DNA from: Neisseria sp.
Lineage (GTDB): Bacteria; Pseudomonadota; Gammaproteobacteria; Burkholderiales; Neisseriaceae
Direction: 5' to 3'
NCBI RefSeq assembly: GCF_030527965.1
Contig: NZ_JAUMZU010000023.1
Location: 1 to 36,902, forward strand
DNA: 36,902 nt
Below are positions 1-8,564 of the stretch, piece by piece. Both the position numbers and the translations under genes were made by a program. The notes beneath the pieces were generated by a model that saw only the letters and a program-made list of their open reading frames with translations, was not told where the DNA came from and did no database searches. Position 1 is the first letter of the stretch, and every line of letters starts with the position of its first letter.

Positions 1-52
1 AGGGATAATTCTAACTTAAATTTGAATTTCCCTAGTTATCTAGGACAGCCCC
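1..52 (-). mobile_element. IS1016-like (IS1595 family) element, transposase-5' end
   Basis: Bases 31-52 are the reverse complement of bases 36850-36871, a 22-base perfect terminal inverted repeat beginning GGGGCTGTCC. Beyond the repeat the two ends diverge, as the two different ends of one IS type should. Reading the minus strand from 52 to 1, the sequence resembles from memory the IS1016 stretch just before the transposase start codon, which would lie immediately outside the window. Only this non-coding tip is present, so the transposase itself cannot be assessed. Confidence 0.75.
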
Positions 53-164
53 TTTTTAAATTTTTTGCTAGGCCTTAACATATTGATTTTGCCATAAATT
101 ATAAATTTGGCATTTAACGGGATTCTAGCTAATTTCAATTTTTTTTAATATGAAGGAGCTTAAT

Positions 165-267
165 ATGAAAAAAGAATGTTTGAATAGTTGATTTAGAAGC
201 TTTAGAGGGCATCAGCGGTGGTAGTGCTGTTTATACTCGGGATTACTTTGTGGCTGTAAATTCCTAG
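165..267 (+). pseudogene. Decayed double-glycine leader peptide 1 (bacteriocin-like)
   Basis: A strong ribosome binding site (GAAGGAG, 152-158) sits 6 bases before an ATG at 165, but this frame stops after MKKECLNS at 189-191. Moving to the frame that starts at 187 gives VDLEALEGISGG followed by SAVYTRDYFVAVNS and a stop at 265-267. LEALEGISGG matches the double-glycine leader pattern (Leu at -7, Ile at -4, Gly-Gly at -2/-1) cleaved by peptidase-containing ABC exporters of class II bacteriocins and microcins. One base insertion (or a two-base loss) near 186-189 would explain the break. The mature part would be only about 14 residues. No transporter or immunity gene is recognisable in the window. 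It could be a relic or a sequencing error. Confidence 0.45.
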
Positions 268-273
268 AAGTGA

Positions 274-345
274 TTAAATGAGAATGAGCTGAATCAGGTT
301 GCCGGAGGTTGGATTGGTGATCCGCACCCCCGGCCCCTGAATTGA
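274..345 (+). pseudogene. Decayed double-glycine leader peptide 2
   Basis: In the same frame as the second half of peptide 1, after stops at 265 and 271, the sequence reads LNENELNQVAGG then WIGDPHPRPLN and a stop at 343-345. ELNQVAGG is a near-ideal C-terminal half of a double-glycine leader (Glu -8, Leu -7, Val -4, Gly-Gly). There is no in-frame start codon or ribosome binding site, so the 5' part seems lost. The Trp/Pro-rich tail of 11 residues would be the mature peptide. Two such motifs within 130 bases are unlikely by chance and suggest a small cluster of bacteriocin-type precursors that has decayed next to an IS copy. Confidence 0.4.
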
Positions 346-442
346 GATGCGATGCCCTATCTAAATTATCTCATACATTGCGTTTTTTAACCGATTGATT
401 AGCACAATTCATAAATCTGTTTCGACTCCCGATAAACCTATT

Positions 443-472
443 TTAAATTTCTTAGAAATTTAATTTTTTTTT
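443..472 (+). terminator. AT-rich hairpin with T9 run
   Basis: TTAAATTTC (443-451) pairs with GAAATTTAA (455-463) across a 3-base loop, followed by nine T. This is the form of a rho-independent terminator for + strand transcription from the peptide remnants, though the stem is weak (AT-rich). Confidence 0.4.
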
Positions 473-480
473 GGAGGCTT

Positions 481-549
481 ATCTCGAATAAATTACAAAG
501 TTATCTATTTCATATATTATTAATAGTAACTCTGTTAAACTTGTTTTGA
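481..549 (+). other. Possible small hydrophobic ORF lacking a normal start
   Basis: A GGAGG sequence at 473-477 lies directly after the T run and is followed by an open frame reading SNKLQSYLFHILLIV then TLLNLF and a stop at 547-549. The residues form one plausible membrane segment. There is no ATG, GTG or TTG near the GGAGG (the first candidates would be ATC at 481), so it may be broken or not a gene. Its position beside bacteriocin-like remnants would suit a small membrane immunity peptide, but that is speculation. Apart from this, 346-562 shows nothing recognisable and is very AT-rich. Confidence 0.15.
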
Positions 550-562
550 GAGGTTTGGGGAT

Positions 563-594
563 AAAAAAAGGAAACCTTTAGGTTTCCTTTTTTT
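563..594. terminator. Bidirectional terminator after rplT
   Basis: AAAAAAAGGAAACC (563-576), a TTTA loop, and GGTTTCCTTTTTTT (581-594) form a perfect 14-bp stem with A and T runs at its base. On the minus strand it follows the rplT stop by about 20 bases and ends the thrS-infC-rpmI-rplT operon; it can also stop + strand transcription coming from the left. Confidence 0.9.
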
Positions 595-615
595 ATCATA
601 TCTGTTGTGTAGCCG

Positions 616-972
616 TTAAGCCAATGCTGTTTTGGCTTTTTCTACCAATTGGGCAAATGCAGCTTTGTCGAATACAGCCAAATCGGCCAATACCTTACGA
701 TCAATTTCAATGGCAGCGCGTTTCAGGCCGTTCATGAATTTGCTGTAAGACAAACCGTTTTGACGGGCCCCTGCATTGATACGCACGATCCAAAGTTGAC
801 GAAATTGGCGTTTACGTTGGCGACGGTCACGATAGGCATACTGACCGGCTTTCATAACGGCCTGTTTGGCTACACGATAGACGTTTTTACGACGACCGCG
901 GTAGCCTTTGGCTAGCGCTAATACTTTTTTATGGCGGGCACGTGCGGTCACACCGCGTTTTACGCGTGGCAT
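616..972 (-). CDS. rplT: 50S ribosomal protein L20
   Basis: This 118-residue protein is the normal full length for L20, which binds 23S rRNA early in large-subunit assembly. The very basic N-terminus ([16 protein letters not shown]) and the segment [20 protein letters not shown] are characteristic of the family. It lies 11 bases downstream of rpmI, the conserved infC-rpmI-rplT order. In E. coli L20 represses translation of rpmI and rplT, and the structured leader before rpmI (1219-1300) may serve the same purpose here by inference. A bidirectional terminator follows. In meningococci pheS lies next, as I recall, but here an IS1016-bounded accessory patch is found instead. Confidence 0.98.
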   Translation of the reverse strand: MPRVKRGVTARARHKKVLALAKGYRGRRKNVYRVAKQAVMKAGQYAYRDRRQRKRQFRQLWIVRINAGARQNGLSYSKFMNGLKRAAIEIDRKVLADLAVFDKAAFAQLVEKAKTALA

Positions 973-983
973 ATTCTAACTCC

Positions 984-1181
984 TTAAGCGTAGGGTAACA
1001 TTTTGGCAACAGAAGCCAAATCGCGATCGTTCACCATAGAAGTGCCGCGCAGTTGGCGTTTGTTTTTAGTGGTTTTTTTGGTTAAGATGTGACGTTTGAA
1101 CGCGTGGGCGCGTTTCACACCACCATTACCCAGTACTTTGAAGCGTTTTTTTGCGCTCGACTTGGTTTTCATTTTAGGCAT
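984..1181 (-). CDS. rpmI: 50S ribosomal protein L35
   Basis: The protein of 65 residues starts [21 protein letters not shown], typical of L35. The frame is open 4 codons further upstream (MEFP), but family members begin MPKMKTKS and a GGAG site lies in that upstream stretch at the right distance, so 1181 is chosen. L35 is a small basic large-subunit protein, normally encoded between infC and rplT as here. Spacing to rplT is 11 bases, consistent with translational coupling. Confidence 0.97.
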
Positions 1182-1218
1182 GGGAAACTCCATTATTTAT
1201 TAGATAAGGTATAAGGGG

Positions 1219-1300
1219 ATTTTGATATCAAAATACTTGAAACCCGAATACCACGATTTTTGCCGCTTAAGTACATGTTTTGCTGCGGCTCGGCAAAACA
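1219..1300 (-). promoter_or_regulatory. Structured infC-rpmI leader with palindrome
   Basis: The 136-base gap between infC and rpmI is long for this operon and contains two inverted repeats. One is the perfect 16-base palindrome ATTTTGATATCAAAAT (1219-1234). The other is an 8-bp hairpin, TGTTTTGC (1276-1283) with GCAAAACA (1293-1300). In E. coli, L20 represses rpmI through RNA structure in this interval, so an L20-responsive operator is a reasonable inference. I cannot show homology to the known operator, and one of these could instead be a promoter element. Confidence 0.4.
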
Positions 1301-1317
1301 AGCTAATTATTATAATC

Positions 1318-1836
1318 TTATTTTTTCTTTGGCGCAATCATCATAACCATTTGCCGACCTTCCATTTTAGGGAAGGATTCTATGCTGCTCACGTCGGCCA
1401 AATCTTCTTTTACCCGTTCAAGCAGCTGTGCGCCGAATTCTTGGTGCGCCATTTCTCTGCCGCGAAAACGCAACGTTACTTTAACTTTATCTCCGTCGGC
1501 TAAAAAGCGGTTGATATTGCGCATTTTGATTTGATAATCGCCTTCGTCAGTACCCGGGCGGAATTTGATTTCCTTAATTTGTACTTGTTTTTGCTTTTTC
1601 TTGGCTTCATCACGCTTTTTGGACTGCTCGTATTTATATTTGCCGAAGTCCATTAATTTGCAGACTGGTGGTTTGGCAGTAGGTGAAATCTCTACCAAAT
1701 CAATGTCTTGTTCTTCTGCCATGGCTAAAGCTTCTTTTACCGATACAACACCGAGCTGCTCGCCGGTGCTACTGATTAAACGCACTTCCTTGGCCGTAAT
1801 CTCGCCATTGATCCGTGCTTCGCGTTCTTGTGCGAT
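1318..1836 (-). CDS. infC: Translation initiation factor IF-3 (ATC start codon)
   Basis: IF3 keeps ribosomal subunits apart and checks the start codon-initiator tRNA pairing. The protein shows the two IF3 halves: an N-domain ([15 protein letters not shown], about residues 6-20) and a C-domain containing [15 protein letters not shown] and ending [15 protein letters not shown]. The start chosen is the ATC codon at 1834-1836, which gives [12 protein letters not shown] and 172 residues. AGGAG (1845-1849 on the complement) lies 8 bases upstream of it. The only in-frame ATG (1893) would add 19 residues foreign to the family and has no ribosome binding site. Rare AUU/AUC starts in infC underlie autoregulation, since IF3 discriminates against them. 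A one-mismatch DUS overlaps the upstream region near 1888. Confidence 0.95.
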   Translation of the reverse strand: MAQEREARINGEITAKEVRLISSTGEQLGVVSVKEALAMAEEQDIDLVEISPTAKPPVCKLMDFGKYKYEQSKKRDEAKKKQKQVQIKEIKFRPGTDEGDYQIKMRNINRFLADGDKVKVTLRFRGREMAHQEFGAQLLERVKEDLADVSSIESFPKMEGRQMVMMIAPKKK

Positions 1837-2000
1837 GGTAGATACTCCTATAAAAGTTAATAAATAAGGGCTTGCTTTGTTGCAATGCACCATTTTTCAG
1901 ACAGCCTAAGAATTATATTACAAGCAACATATTCTTGTTTAACTGTTTTGATTGTTCCGATAAAGTTTTAATGCTTCGATATAAATTTGTAAGTGTTTAT

Positions 2001-3896
2001 TTAATTTTGTTCTGTTTTCAATAGTTTAATAAATTCATCGAGCTCCATGCTGCCTAAGTCTTCTGCCTTACGGCGTACAGCAACCTGATTGTTCTCTTTT
2101 TCCTTCTCACCGACTACTATCTGATAAGGATAACGGTATTGGCTGTTATCGCGGATTTTATAACCGATTTTCTCGTTACGTAAATCCAATTCGGCGCGGA
2201 AGCCTGCAGCTTTCAATTTTTCCACAACGTCTCGACAATAATTAGCCTGTTTTTCGGTGATATTCATGACAACCATTTGTATGGGTGCCAGCCATAAAGG
2301 GAAAGAACCGGCATGCTCTTCAATAAGAATGCCGATAAAGCGTTCCATTGAGCCAAGTATCGCACGGTGCAACATCACGGGGCGGGCACGGCCGTTTTCT
2401 TCGGTAACGTATTCAGCACCCAATCTTTCAGGCAAGACAAAATCAAGCTGAATGGTGCCGCATTGCCAAGAACGACCCAACGCATCTTTAATGTGATATT
2501 CCACTTTCGGGCCATAGAACGCGCCTTCTCCGGGTAACTCTCCCCATTCTACGCCACAAGCCGTCAGTGCTTCACGAAGACCTTGTTCTGCCTTATCCCA
2601 GATTTCATCGCTTCCTGCGCGCTTTTCAGGGCGCAGCGACAGTTTTACATTGACATTCTCAAAACCGAATTGGCGGTAAACTTTCATGACCAACTGATTG
2701 AATGCTTTGGCTTCTTCTGTGATTTGCTCTTCAGTACAGAAAATATGCGCATCGTCTTGCACAAAACCGCGTACACGCATAAGCCCGTGTAGTGCGCCGC
2801 TCGGTTCGTTGCGATGACACGAGCCGAACTCTGCCAGACGCATCGGTAAATCTCGGTAGGAACGCAGGCCGTGGTTAAAAATCTGTACATGGCCGGGGCA
2901 ATTCATCGGTTTAACGGCGTAATCGCGCTTTTCCGAATGAGTGGTAAACATATTGTCTTTATAGTTTTCCCAGTGCCCGGATTTTTCCCAGAACGTTTTA
3001 TCCAGAATCTGCGGTGTTTTCACTTCTTGGTAACCGGCGGCTTCTAATTCGCGACGCATGTGTTGTTCGATAATTTGCCATAATGTCCAGCCGCGGGGAT
3101 GCCAGAATACCATACCCGGTGCTTCGTCTTGCAGATGGAATAAATCCAGCTGTTTGCCCAATTTTCGATGATCGCGTTTTTCGGCTTCTTCAATGCGCTG
3201 GATATAGGCTTTAAGCTCTTCTTTACTGGCCCAAGCCGTGCCGTAAATGCGTTGCAACATTTCGTTGTTGCTGTCGCCGCGCCAGTATGCTCCTGCCAGT
3301 TTGGTAAGCTTGAAGTTTTTTAGAAAGCGGGTGTTCGGTACGTGCGGGCCACGGCACATATCTACGTATTCCTGATGATGGTATAAGCCCATCGATTCGA
3401 CATCGGGCATATCTTCAATCAGGCGTAGCTTGTATTCTTCGCCTCGCTCTTGGAAGGTTTTGATGGTTTCGGAGCGGGGCGTCATAACTTTGATTACATC
3501 ATAATCTTGCGAGATAAGCTCTTTCATTCGGGTTTCGATGGCAGAGATATCTTCCGGCGTAAACGGTTTTTCCGTTGCAATATCATAATAAAAACCGTCT
3601 TCAATGACGGGGCCAATAACCATTTTGGCGTCGGGGTACAGCTGCTTTACGGCATGGCCTACCAAGTGGGCGCATGAGTGTCGGATGATTTCGACGCCTT
3701 CGGGGTCTTTGGGTGTAATGATTTGTACGGTGGCATTTTCGTTGATTGGATCGGAAGCATCTACCAAACGTCCGTTTACTTTGCCTGCGACCGTTGCTTT
3801 CGCCAAACCAGAACCGATGCTTGAGGCAATTTGCGCCACGGTTACGGGGGCTTCATATTGGCGGACTGAACCGTCGGGCAGGGTAATGTCAATCAT
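2001..3896 (-). CDS. thrS: Threonine--tRNA ligase
   Basis: ThrS charges tRNA-Thr and edits mischarged Ser-tRNA. The 631-residue protein has an N-terminal TGS domain (1-60, [17 protein letters not shown]). The editing domain carries HxxxH (His73/His77) and Cys181/His185 in CRGPH. The class II catalytic core includes the zinc-ligand Cys333 in MNCPGH, and a C-terminal anticodon-binding domain starts near 535. The start at 3896 is set by family N-termini and by GGAG about 9 bases upstream; the frame is open 7 codons further. A small hairpin (GAGGCT/AGCCTC, 3927-3948) sits in the short 5' leader. In E. coli ThrS represses its own translation via leader structures; whether this hairpin does so is unknown. 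It heads the operon with infC. Confidence 0.98.
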   Translation of the reverse strand: MIDITLPDGSVRQYEAPVTVAQIASSIGSGLAKATVAGKVNGRLVDASDPINENATVQIITPKDPEGVEIIRHSCAHLVGHAVKQLYPDAKMVIGPVIEDGFYYDIATEKPFTPEDISAIETRMKELISQDYDVIKVMTPRSETIKTFQERGEEYKLRLIEDMPDVESMGLYHHQEYVDMCRGPHVPNTRFLKNFKLTKLAGAYWRGDSNNEMLQRIYGTAWASKEELKAYIQRIEEAEKRDHRKLGKQLDLFHLQDEAPGMVFWHPRGWTLWQIIEQHMRRELEAAGYQEVKTPQILDKTFWEKSGHWENYKDNMFTTHSEKRDYAVKPMNCPGHVQIFNHGLRSYRDLPMRLAEFGSCHRNEPSGALHGLMRVRGFVQDDAHIFCTEEQITEEAKAFNQLVMKVYRQFGFENVNVKLSLRPEKRAGSDEIWDKAEQGLREALTACGVEWGELPGEGAFYGPKVEYHIKDALGRSWQCGTIQLDFVLPERLGAEYVTEENGRARPVMLHRAILGSMERFIGILIEEHAGSFPLWLAPIQMVVMNITEKQANYCRDVVEKLKAAGFRAELDLRNEKIGYKIRDNSQYRYPYQIVVGEKEKENNQVAVRRKAEDLGSMELDEFIKLLKTEQN

Positions 3897-3965
3897 CGGA
3901 AAATGCTCCAAACGCAAGATATTATCGAGGCTTATCTGAAATAGCCTCTAACTTATAATGTAAAT

Positions 3966-3997
3966 AAACAACAAAAGCTATGCCGCTTTTGTTGTTT
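3966..3997 (-). terminator. Terminator after tRNA-Val
   Basis: AAACAACAAAAGC (3966-3978) pairs perfectly with GCTTTTGTTGTTT (3985-3997) around a 6-base loop. It lies just 3' of the tRNA-Val gene on the minus strand, between it and thrS. The 13-bp stem is strong but AT-rich at its base, so read-through into thrS is possible. Confidence 0.65.
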
Positions 3998-4004
3998 GGA
4001 AAAC

Positions 4005-4081
4005 TGGTAGGCACGATTGGATTCGAACCAACGACCCCCACCATGTCAAGGTGGTGCTCTAACCAACTGAGCTACGTGCCT
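4005..4081 (-). tRNA. tRNA-Val(GAC)
   Basis: The minus strand folds as a standard 77-base tRNA with encoded CCA. The acceptor stem is AGGCACG/CGTGCCT, the D-arm contains GCTCAGTTGGTTAGAGC, and the anticodon stem CCACC/GGTGG encloses loop TTGACAT with anticodon GAC (reads GUC, valine). The T arm contains GGTTCGAATCC. It sits between tgt and thrS and is followed by an inverted repeat. Confidence 0.96.
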
Positions 4082-4284
4082 GTTTAAAGCATCTATTTTA
4101 GCATTACGCGCGAGCTTTTTTCAAGATTACCCGCACTTCTGCTGATAACGGAAATTTGCGATGGCTGAAATCAGAACCGTGCTATCTATCAGCCGTTTTT
4201 ATTGTCAACGTTCATTAGAAACTTATTGTATCTAAGTGTCGTTTGCCTGTTTGTGTTGAAGATTAAATGAAAAAGAACAGTTTA

Positions 4285-4296
4285 TGCCTGTCTGAA
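4285..4296 (+). repeat. DNA uptake sequence (TGCCTGTCTGAA), representative copy
   Basis: A 12-base word used for self-recognition in neisserial transformation. Solo copies are at 4285, 12784, 14075 (reverse), 18221 (reverse), 19510, 22328 (GG variant), 26101, 27270 (reverse, AG variant), 28074 (AG variant), 29377 (GG variant), 30761 and 36281. Copies inside genes are at 20109 (nitroreductase) and 32686 (ibaG). Inverted pairs, listed as separate hairpin features, are at 5524, 13413, 16739, 19885, 21147, 22424, 30866, 32266 and 34559. Variants with one mismatch occur near 1888 and at 10028. Confidence 0.9.
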
Positions 4297-4302
4297 AAAC
4301 CT

Positions 4303-5463
<1,161 letters not shown>

Positions 5464-5523
5464 TTATTTCTTTGTGTATATGCCTCGAAATAAGACGGCT
5501 TGGCTGTTGAGGGAAAGATAAGA

Positions 5524-5553
5524 TGCCTGTCTGAAAATGTTTTCAGACAGGCA
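5524..5553. repeat. Inverted DUS pair hairpin
   Basis: TGCCTGTCTGAA (5524-5535) and its reverse complement (5542-5553) form a 12-bp stem with a 6-base loop. Such pairs commonly double as terminators in Neisseriaceae, but here it lies upstream of both tgt (minus) and speF (plus), so no annotated gene ends at it. It is the last exact DUS before the 7.2 kb DUS-free segment. Confidence 0.8.
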
Positions 5554-6259
5554 TTCATTTAAATTCAAACGTGTTTGCTGAAAAAAGTAGTGGCAAGTAG
5601 TTTTTTATTTGTTAATCGATTATTGATTGGTCATTATGTTAGCCTATTGAGACCAATATTAAAGCTCCTCTTCGAAGCTGTGTATTTGTCAACAATGCTT
5701 GGATTTGCTTAGAAATATAGGTTTTAGATGACTTACACCATCTGATTTCGGTAAGAAATTTGGGGAGAGTTACCTAGTATGATTTATTTTTGAATAGTTG
5801 ATGAAAAAAATGATGCTTTAAAGCGACAGAGCAAAGTATTTTCAGTGATTATTAAAAGCACTAACGCGGCGATGTTATTGCCTGTTATTAAAAAGAAAAT
5901 AAAGCTCGATAGTATGTTTGCATAAGCGTAGGGTGCTTGATGCGAGTGAATTTTGCCATGTACGGATTGACTGTTGAAGATCGTTAGCAGTAAAGTGTGA
6001 GCATATTAATGATATTGAAAAATTTCGGCACCAACATGAATGTATGTGCCGAGAATGCAATGGTATTGGCTAAAAAAATTTTTATTTATATTTAAAAGAA
6101 TATGAGAATTAGTTTGGTGCCGAAAGACCAAATCGCAATTGAAAATCTTGCGAAAATGGTGTGTTGTTTAAACCAATCTACTTCATCTTGACTTTAAATA
6201 TTTAGTTAGTGCAGTTCGTTGTTTATTCAGTTCCTACATTTTAAATTAGGAGATTTATC
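5554..6259 (+). promoter_or_regulatory. Long AT-rich speF upstream region with structured leader
   Basis: About 700 bases without a convincing gene. A candidate promoter has TTGACT (5967-5972) and TAAAGT (5991-5996) with an 18-base spacer. Downstream, TCGGCACC (6025-6032) can pair with GTGCCGA (6046-6052) or, alternatively, with all 8 bases of GGTGCCGA (6116-6123). A further hairpin TTTGGT/ACCAAA (6113-6132) uses part of the latter, and TCGCAA/TTGCGA (6133-6153) follows. A 28-codon frame (6009-6095, MILKNFGTNMNVCAENAM...) spans the first hairpin but has only a weak ribosome binding site. In E. coli, speF is controlled by an ornithine-sensing leader peptide (SpeFL) and RNA switching; I do not see the SpeFL sequence here, so a different leader is inferred. 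Confidence 0.45.
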
Positions 6260-8425
6260 ATGAAATATCTAAAAATTGCAGTCAGTCCTTCTGTGCAAGC
6301 AGGTTTTATTACCGATTATGAAACTGTAGATTTGCAGCAAACCGACTTTACCAATGTGGGAGCGGTTGTCGTTTCTGCAGAGCAAGCAGTCGAAACGATC
6401 GCTAGAGTTCGGAATACCGGTTTCAATATTCCTATCTTTATAGGATTGCAACCTGACGAGCAAATTCCTGATGGTGTGTTGTCGGAATTAAGCGGCGTAT
6501 TACAATTGGGATTTGGTAGCCGCCATTATTACGGTAAACAAGTAGAAGCCGCGGCAGACGGATACGCTGAAACTTTAGCACCACCATTCTTTAAAGTATT
6601 AAAACAATATACCAAACGCGGTTATTCTGAATTTGACTGCCCCGGACACCAAGGCGGGCAGTTCTTCTCAAAACATCCCTCCGGACGTGAGTTCTTCCAT
6701 TTCTTTGGCGAAACCTTATTCCGTGCCGACTTGTGTAATGCCGACGTGCGTTTAGGCGACTTGCTTATCCACGAAGGCCCTGCTTGCGAAGCGCAAAAAC
6801 ATGCGGCCAAAGTTTATAACGCGGATAAAACCTATTTCGTGTTAAATGGTACGTCAATGTCCAACAAAGTGGTAACCAGTGCTTTGCTGGCTAAAGATGA
6901 TTTGATCTTATTTGACCGCAATAACCATAAATCGATTCACTTGGGCGCTTTGATGATGAACGGTGCCAAACCTGTTTATCTGCAAACCGCACGTAACCCT
7001 TACGGCTTTATCGGCGGTATCGATGAAGCATGCTTTGACGAAAAATATATCCGCGAGCAAATCCGCAAAGTTGATCCTAAACGTGCAGATGAAGCGCGTC
7101 CTTTCCGCTTGGCTGTAATTCAGCTCGGCACTTACGACGGTACGATTTACAACGCCAGACAAGTGGTCGACAGAATCGGTCATCTATGCGATTACATCTT
7201 GTTCGACTCGGCATGGGTTGGCTATGAACAATTTATTCCGATGATGCGCGATTGCTCGCCTCTGTTGCTCGAACTCAATGAGAACGACCCCGGTATCATT
7301 GTTACTCAATCAGTACACAAACAACAATCCGGTTTCTCTCAGGCTTCTCAGATTCACAAAAAAGACAGCCATATCAAAGGGCAAAAACGTTATTGCAACC
7401 ACAAACGTTTCAATAACGCTTTCATGATGCATGCATCAACCAGCCCGTTCTATCCTATGTTTGCCGCCTTGGATGTCAACGCCAAAATGCATGACGGCGA
7501 AGCCGGTAAAAAAATGTGGCGCGACTGCGTACGCGTAGGTATAGAAGCACGCAAATTGATATTGAACAATTGCTCTTTGGTCAAACCGTTTATTCCTACT
7601 GAAGTAGATGGCAAACCTTGGCAGGATTATCCTACCGAAACCATTCTGGACGATCTGCGGTTCTTCAAATTCGAACCGGGTGCAAAATGGCATGCTTTCC
7701 CAAACTACGCCAAAGATCAATATTTTGTTGACCCTTGCAAATTCATGCTGACCACTCCCGGTATTAAAGTGGAAACCGGCGAATACGACTCCTTCGGCGT
7801 ACCGGCCACTATTTTGGCCAACTTCTTGCGCGATAACGGTATCGTGCCGGAAAAATGTGACCTGAATTCGATTCTATTCCTGTTAACACCGTCTGAAAAC
7901 TTGGCCAAGCTGCAACATTTGGTAGCGCTGATTACCCGCTTTGAGCAGCATATCATCAACGATAGCCCGATGAGCGAAGTATTGCCAACAGTTTACGGCA
8001 AACATGCAGACTACTATAAAGGTTACACCATCCGACGTTTATGCCAAGAAATGCACGATTTTTACGCCCGCAACAATATGAAAGAGTTGCAACGCGAAAT
8101 GTTCCGTGCAGACGGTTGGCCGAAACAAGCGATGAGTCCTTATGATGCACAGCAAGCTCTGATCCGCAATCAGGTCAAACTGGTTAAACTCAGCGAGATT
8201 GCCGGCGAAGTCGCGGCAGAAGGTGCATTGCCTTATCCTCCCGGCGTGTTGTGTACTGTTCCCGGTGAAATATGGGGCGGTGCGGTGCAGAAATACTTCC
8301 TGGCCTTAGAAGAAGGTATCAACTGCCTGCCGGGCTTCGAGCCGGAAATTCAAGGTGTTTATCTGCAAGAGCAGCCAGACGGCAGCCGCCGAGCATTCGG
8401 TCATGTTGTAGATAAAGATGCATAA
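6260..8425 (+). CDS. speF: Inducible ornithine decarboxylase
   Basis: SpeF converts ornithine to putrescine and CO2, consuming a proton, and with PotE forms an acid-stress and polyamine system. The 721-residue protein matches the E. coli SpeF layout: an N-terminal wing domain (1-105), a PLP-dependent fold-type I core with FDCPGHQGGQFF (126-136) and FDSAWVGYEQF (315-325), the PLP lysine in SVHKQQ (Lys354), and a C-terminal domain with EGALPYPPGVLC and PGEIWGGA. The start is supported by AGGAG 8 bases upstream. Lysine and arginine decarboxylases share the fold, but similarity and the potE neighbour favour ornithine. It lies in the DUS-free segment, and nothing suggests truncation. Confidence 0.96.
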   Translation: MKYLKIAVSPSVQAGFITDYETVDLQQTDFTNVGAVVVSAEQAVETIARVRNTGFNIPIFIGLQPDEQIPDGVLSELSGVLQLGFGSRHYYGKQVEAAADGYAETLAPPFFKVLKQYTKRGYSEFDCPGHQGGQFFSKHPSGREFFHFFGETLFRADLCNADVRLGDLLIHEGPACEAQKHAAKVYNADKTYFVLNGTSMSNKVVTSALLAKDDLILFDRNNHKSIHLGALMMNGAKPVYLQTARNPYGFIGGIDEACFDEKYIREQIRKVDPKRADEARPFRLAVIQLGTYDGTIYNARQVVDRIGHLCDYILFDSAWVGYEQFIPMMRDCSPLLLELNENDPGIIVTQSVHKQQSGFSQASQIHKKDSHIKGQKRYCNHKRFNNAFMMHASTSPFYPMFAALDVNAKMHDGEAGKKMWRDCVRVGIEARKLILNNCSLVKPFIPTEVDGKPWQDYPTETILDDLRFFKFEPGAKWHAFPNYAKDQYFVDPCKFMLTTPGIKVETGEYDSFGVPATILANFLRDNGIVPEKCDLNSILFLLTPSENLAKLQHLVALITRFEQHIINDSPMSEVLPTVYGKHADYYKGYTIRRLCQEMHDFYARNNMKELQREMFRADGWPKQAMSPYDAQQALIRNQVKLVKLSEIAGEVAAEGALPYPPGVLCTVPGEIWGGAVQKYFLALEEGINCLPGFEPEIQGVYLQEQPDGSRRAFGHVVDKDA

Positions 8426-8457
8426 GCTGTATGAATAACTCACTAACATGAGTTCAT

Positions 8458-8503
8458 TGCAGTGGTTTTGAATACACACTTTTGAAGGCTCAAAACCACT
8501 GCA
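8458..8503 (+). promoter_or_regulatory. Intercistronic 14-bp hairpin between speF and potE
   Basis: TGCAGTGGTTTTGA (8458-8471) pairs perfectly with TCAAAACCACTGCA (8490-8503) over an 18-base loop. No T run follows, so it is not a classic intrinsic terminator. Such stems between co-transcribed genes often stabilise the upstream mRNA or serve as processing sites; here that would let speF and potE accumulate unequally. Function is inference. Confidence 0.6.
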
Positions 8504-8564
8504 GCATCAGAATTAATAGGATCTTTTTGAATTAATTGGTCTTATGATAATAAGGAAGAAAATC

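Noticed and set aside
1837..1893. N-terminal extension of infC from ATG 1893
   Set aside because: Nineteen residues not found in IF3, no ribosome site, and overlap with a DUS-like word; the ATC start fits better.
5875..6060. 61-codon minus-strand frame in the speF upstream region
   Set aside because: No ribosome site, skewed composition (Ser/His/Cys-rich) and position on the opposite strand of the leader.
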